From the NCBI RefSeq assembly GCF_021018895.1, contig NC_079371.1:15680001-15744000 (forward strand): 64,000 nucleotides of DNA. Reading direction: 5' to 3'. This document shows, piece after piece, positions 58,555 to 64,000 of this stretch. Position 1 is the first letter of the stretch; every line of letters starts with the position of its first letter. This stretch comes from Seriola aureovittata. Its lineage: Eukaryota > Chordata > Actinopteri > Carangiformes > Carangidae. The notes below the pieces were generated by a model that was not told where the DNA came from, searched no databases, and worked only from the letters and a program-made list of their open reading frames with translations. A program made the position numbers and the translations under genes.

Positions 58555-60760
58555 CAGATGACACAACACAGACAAATTTACAGAATGTCTTAGAAAAAAA
58601 TCAAAAACATAAACCAAATTTCCATATTTTTAAATCAGAACTAAACAAAGGAAAAGGATTCGAATAGAGAGAAAGAAAAATATCTCATGGAGGAAAGTAG
58701 GCAAACAGAGAAGGGAAAGAATAAGCGACTGACGCACAGAGCGGGATGAGGGTTTTGAAAGGGGAGGGGGTGTGTTGGCTGGCGAAAGGCAGAGTGACGT
58801 AATGGATGAGAGGAGAGAGGGATTAGCTGAGTGACAGAGATGAAGGGATGCTCTCTGGTGTCACCCGTCCTCACTCTCACTCCGTCCATCACTCTTCGGG
58901 AGCATCATGGGGCTCCAGAGTGTGTGGCAGCTGTGCATGCCAGCTGTGCGCAAGTGTACGTGTGTGTAATCAATTTGTTTGCATGCGTTTCAAAGTCTGT
59001 TTATGCACATGTGTGTATTGTATGTATTAATATTCCTCCTGTCAATCTGTCAGTATTAATGTGCACCATGTGTCTGTGTACGAAGTGTGCGTTTTATGTA
59101 TATATGCAGTGTGCGTGTGTGTGTGTTTTGTATGTCTGTAGTGTGAGTCTACATGCAATGTGTCTACTTCTAGTTGCCCATCTGGTGCTGCTATGCTGTG
59201 CTGCTCAGCCAGCTCTCTAATAGCTCCAATAAGCCTGTGGTTTGCTGCCTCATACACACACACACACATATATACACAGATATGTACACACTGACGCATA
59301 AATACACACACATACTTACACACTTAACACAAACCTTTACACACATGCTCCTCTCGCTGTTATTCTTCTTCCAAGAGAAAGAGGCCGAAAAATGACCATT
59401 TATTTACTTTGAGCTCTGGGGCTGCGGCAACATAGCCTGCCAGTACCAGAAAGAGAAAAAAGAGTCAAAAGAGCGAAACAGAGGAGGGGGTAGGAAGGCA
59501 AAAGGTAGGCAAACAACAGAAGAGGACAGAGGGAGGAGTGGTGGACGAACAAGAAAAGAATGAGACAGACAGAGAGGGAGAACGTTTGCTGGTGGATGTG
59601 AGTAGCCAGCTGTGGTTTGGTCCGGTGCAGCGTTTGGTTGTGTTACAGTCTGGCTGTGGCTTGTGTGGGTTGGGCTGAAATGAGCAGGGAAACAAACTTG
59701 GGCAAGAAAGTAGCTGAATTCACTCCGAGCACTTGAAAACACACGTTACAAGTGCTTAATAATCTTCCAAGTGATTTTTGTTCGTGTTGATGTTGTGTCA
59801 GTGTCTGATGAGACGAATTATGGTTCATTTCAAATATTTTCAGCCATATTTATGTTTGTCTGCTGGAGGGAGCGTTCTGCCCTGCCCAGCCTGCTCCTGG
59901 CCTGACTATTGGGGCTCCGTTCAGTAGCAGAGTGTCTTTCCAAGCAGGCACACTGGGTCCAGTTCCAACAAACTGAGAACTTATTTACATTCGGGGGAAA
60001 ATACGCCTTTTCAAATATGCCTTACAAGTCATTTCTAGCCAGAGAAATATTTCTACACATGTAAACAGGACAAATTGTCAGCTCAACTTTGACGCGATTC
60101 CCCTGGATGTGGTGGATTATGCTCAGATTCAAAGCCAGGTTGTTCCAGTTTATCCAACAAAACAGGTCTCTCTTCAACTAGATGTTTATTTGAATCCCCT
60201 AAGGAAAAGCCAGGTGTTGCCAGTGTACACAGGCCTAACGTGGTTTGGGGAGTTTACCTCAGAGTGCAGACTACAGGTGCTTGTAGGAGTGTGCTGCGGT
60301 GCTCACAAGATAAGATGCTGAAATGGGGCAAATGGAGCATGTGTCCCACGACCCCAGAGCAATATGTTCCGAGTCAGCACAGAGATACAGAGAGCTGGAT
60401 TGACTGACGAACTGACAGATTCACACACGCACACACACACGCACGCACATGCAGACTGCCTGTCTACTCTGAAGGCCAAGGTTGCCACAGTTACCTGCTC
60501 TCTCTTTCTGTTCCTTCTTCTGCTCTTTTTCATCCCTCTTTCTCCCTCCCTCGTCTTCTGTTAATCTGTTCCAGAGCATTGTGATCACATGGAAAAAAAA
60601 CATAGCAAGTGCACATATTTCCCCCTTAGCCAAGACTGAAAAAAACACACACAGGGGTGGGGTAGGATGTAGGGGAGGGGGTGGGGGGGTGGGGGGGTAT
60701 GATGGGGAGAAAAAAAAAGCGAAATAAACTGTTTATTCAAAGGCAGCGCTGAGCCCTTTT
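58555..60760. other. Non-coding region
   Basis: Purine-rich tracts, short CA/TG runs and a less repetitive stretch at 59840-60300 with balanced composition. No supportable exon. Confidence 0.5.
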
Positions 60761-62552
60761 GTTGTGGTGGGGACCTGTCTTTTATTAGCAGCCTGAAAAG
60801 CCTTCAAAGGCTGGAAAGACAGAGGACATGCCAACAGACGAGTGTATACAAGGCAGAGGGGAGGAGGGAGGTGGGGGGGTGTGTGTGTGTGGGGGGGGGG
60901 TTTGAAGGGGACAAGGCAAAAAGGTTTAGAGAGAGGCAAAAGGAATAGGGTCTGGGGACATGAATGGGTAGAAAGGTCTTGGGGGCGGTGGAGGAGGTGA
61001 TGGAGGGTTGAGAACTTGAGACTGTGCCACTGGCAGTGAGGACACAGAGCGAAGGCCAGCGCAGAAGGAAAAGGGGGGTGCTGGGACATTTCCAGATGGA
61101 CCATAATATGGGGAAACTGTTCAGGCCTGTTCTCATATGTTTGCAGCTTTTTACACTGGCAGGACTTTCACAGAGCCTTGTAACTGATTTTGTCAGTGTG
61201 TGTGCATGTGTGTCTGCTGGGGAGGTTAAGAGGAGAATGATGTTTTATATCAGATCTTGATAGTTTAAAAAAAGTTCTGGCAAGGACTATTTGGTGTGCG
61301 TGTGTATGTGTGTGTGTGTCTGTACCAAAATCTGCACACAGTTATGAGTGTGTGTTTGTCAGTGTGCTGTGCGGTAGGTGTTTGTGCGCATAAACTTACA
61401 TGTGTGAGGGAGATGGATGTATTTGGGGATAGCTTGGAGAGGCAAAGGAGACATTCCCTCATTGCGTAACTTCATCTCTGTTATCTCTGCTCTCAAAGCA
61501 AACTGTCAATGCTGCCTTCCCACCTCTCTCCCTCTCTCTTTCTCTCAGTCTTTCTCTCACTCTTTCTGGATCAAGTCTTCAGGGGCAAAGCCTTTTCACT
61601 TTCCTCCCCCCTCATCCTGCTTTCCATCTCATCTCCTGAGTATTCAATCTGTTTGTCTACTTTGGAAAAGTGCTGTGAAAGTGATGTGATCACTATGATC
61701 CAACCTTAAGGCACTTTGTGTGTCCGTCCATCCGCGTGTGTGTGTGCACACGCGTGTGTGTGTGTGTGCGCACTGTCACAAAATATGCTGATGGTATGAA
61801 CCATATGTGTGTGTATGTGCATAATGCGTGCAATCTATTTTAGTATTTGTGCATTGTGTGTATGCGTGCACACGTCTGTGCACAGTGACCGCTCTTGAAG
61901 CCGAATCAAAGTGCTCTGCTTTCAATAAGAGTCACAATCAGCAAAGTGGCAGCAAGCAATGACATCACTGCAGCTGGGTCCCCAGCTGGAGCACAGAAAG
62001 GACTTTGGCAAGTGTGTGTGTGTGAGTGAGTGTGTGTGGACGTATGTGTGTAGTCATAGACCAGTGTATGCATAGTTTATTTGTAATATGCATATTTCAT
62101 GCAACCCGTTACCTCTGTGGCAGAGCAAAATGCAAACAGGTTCATGCCAATGTAGAACCTTTCCTCACTGCATTTATGAATATGTGTGCGTGTGTTTGTG
62201 TGTGTGTGTGTATATGGTGGCTGAGAGCGCAAGAGAGATTTCCAACCTCAGTCGTCCCCATCAGTCTCTTTGCACATTCTGTGCCTTGTTTCTATTGGAG
62301 CAGACAGTGCTGCGGTGAGAAAAACAACAAGAATTTCATCTGTCATTGATTAAGCCCATTAACGGTGGTGTCTGATGTCTTTTACACTCATTCCACACAC
62401 ACCGACATGCAGCTGCACTCACAAACACACAAAGATACACACACACACACACACACATACACACACACCCTAACTCCCCCCACACTGCACCGCTACCAAG
62501 ACTACCATACAGTAACGGACACACCATGGAACATCATCAAGATCCACACCAT

Positions 62553-62602
<50 letters not shown>

Positions 62603-62760
62603 GTGTCTGTGTGTGTGTGTCTGTGTGTGTGTGTCTGTGTGTGTGTGTTTGTGTTGGGTGTGAATGGATTTTCACACGCTAAGTCATGCAAGCCGGAAAA
62701 TACTGATCATAAACTTCCAACCAGCATGAGCAACCGACAACCCCACAGGGAGCCAACACA

Positions 62761-62791
<31 letters not shown>

Positions 62792-63000
62792 TACTGGACA
62801 CACAAGCTACTGACGCGGTTTACACACATTCATGTACACGCACACGCACACACACATTGTAAACTGCTCGCATATGAACAAACCATGCCTTCAAACACAC
62901 ACACGTACGACACAGCCACTGAAAACACACTGCTACTGAGCATACCGTGCAACCAGACACTCCAAACTCACTAAACAAATGTCTGATGTTGTCACTCTGG
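60761..63000. repeat. GT/CA microsatellite-rich region
   Basis: G-rich runs at 60873-60901, GT runs at 61294-61320 and 61733-61770, (AC)n at 62436-62468, the longest repeat of the window, (GT)n with a few interruptions at 62557-62650, and (CA)n at 62757-62792. No genes. Confidence 0.85.
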
Positions 63001-63910
63001 TATTTACCACTCCACCACTGTCATTTTATAAGCCAGCCTCACTACTTTGAATGTGCAAGCATTGTGATTTTAGCTGTGTGCTGAAAGTACAGCTCACATA
63101 ATGTGACAGTTATTGGTTGAAAACAGAGCTGAAGTGCTACAATTCCACTACGTCGGCACAGTTTATGTTTCTGTTTGACTGCAGAATAATAACAAAGATG
63201 AAAAACTTCTACTTGAACACCTGATGTGATGATTTAGATGTTGTGATTTTCCTATACACAAACCCAAAGCTAGTGTCACTATAGCACAGTGCCTCAGATC
63301 ATTTTAAAAGTCATCTGCTGTGTTAGTTGTAGGCCAAACAAATTGGGTTTTACCAACCAAGCTCAACTTTCTAGTTTTTTTCTCATGGTACTCCACAGCA
63401 GATGTAGACATCTCAGTTCTCACCTGAGTCTGCATTTTCATTCTTCAGGTGTTTCATTTTTTGTCATACTACTATTTCCAAGTGAAGAATGAACTTTCAT
63501 GCTCAATTATCTGTCATGCAGAGTACAGGAGACTGCGTATAGAATGATGCATAAGATATTTTAAGCGTTCCACTTGATCTACTGGTGCAGTCAAAAAATG
63601 TCATCCTGGGTTTAAATGTTTTATTTGGTACTGTAAATGTATAAAATAGTCTATTTACAATGCTGGAACATGTTAAGTGTTTGTGAAATTATCATAATGT
63701 GGCAAAAAAGTTTTTTCATAAATTTCAATCTGCTTAGATTTAAGAGAAATATCAGGATTCAGAAGGTTAATCAAAAGGAAAAACATTAATTGACATAAAT
63801 AAAACTGGAAATGAAACGGACAGACAAAGATAGGTTAACATCTAGTCTTTGAACTCTACTGGAGGAATGAGGGGTACTCCACCAAGGTATTTTCTCATTT
63901 AGAGAGTACT
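63001..63910. other. AT-rich non-coding region
   Basis: Nothing recognisable apart from scattered T and A tracts. Confidence 0.5.
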
Positions 63911-63967
63911 GGATTGTGATGTGATCACATGTTATGTTAGACATAACATGTGATCACATCACAGTCC
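63911..63967. repeat. Near-perfect palindrome (23-bp arms, 3-base loop)
   Basis: 63915-63937 and 63941-63963 are exact inverted copies (TGTGATGTGATCACATGTTA and so on), separated by TAG. With one mismatch the arms extend four more bases to GGAT / GTCC. The element lies just before the interspersed-repeat fragment at the window end. Confidence 0.9.
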
Positions 63968-63977
63968 TCCCACACGT

Positions 63978-64000
63978 AGCATATGATTCACATCATTTTC
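63978..64000. mobile_element. Edge fragment of the repeat seen at 43208-43640
   Basis: 23 bases identical to 43483-43505 (AGCATATGATTCACATCATT and three more) at the window edge. The copy presumably continues outside. Confidence 0.5.

Overview
The window is vertebrate genomic DNA, most probably from a teleost and possibly a percomorph. It covers part of a clustered protocadherin (Pcdh) locus transcribed entirely from the minus strand. The evidence is a tandem array of ~2.4 kb intronless exons. Each encodes a signal peptide, six cadherin repeats with DxNDN calcium motifs, one transmembrane helix and a short variable cytoplasmic tail, and each ends in a splice donor at a codon boundary. The near-identity of the paralogs over their 3' halves, the fish-type interspersed repeats and the many CA/GT microsatellites all fit a teleost.

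Layout in transcription order (high to low coordinates). 37.3-64 kb has no recognisable coding exon. It holds microsatellites, GA/CT-rich tracts, at least two MITE-like elements, a duplicated tRNA-SINE-like unit and a few stretches that look like conserved non-coding DNA. 34734-37256 is one C2-type variable exon resembling Pcdh-alphaC2. It splices in frame to three short constant exons at 32128-32186, 31799-31926 and 31202-31518, giving a predicted 1008-residue receptor with a likely poly(A) signal near 30.67 kb. The constant domain mixes alpha-like and gamma-like motifs, so this may be a degenerate alpha subcluster or the single-exon delta-type subcluster reported in non-mammalian vertebrates. 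25.4-30.6 kb is spacer with two near-perfect CTCF-type motifs and an enhancer-like homeodomain-motif segment. 0.9-25.3 kb carries eight intact gamma-type variable exons in tandem. A ninth runs off the left edge (1-109). Two relic exons (12.55-12.69 and 19.04-19.24 kb) still have recognisable promoters. The shared gamma constant exons must lie beyond the left edge.

How it works, by knowledge of the family: each variable exon has its own promoter with a CTCF-bound conserved element (CSE). One promoter is chosen stochastically, and its exon is spliced to the shared constant exons. EC1-EC4 give homophilic trans recognition between neurons, and EC5-EC6 mediate cis assembly. In this array the seven exons nearest the constant region are almost identical from EC4 to the cytoplasmic tail, while EC1-EC3 differ. 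The first exon of the array (22961-25342) is homogenised only from EC5 onward. This is the pattern expected from regional gene conversion. I found no unrelated new system. The most unusual items are the mosaic constant domain, the two homogenisation boundaries and the orphan promoters in front of dead exons.
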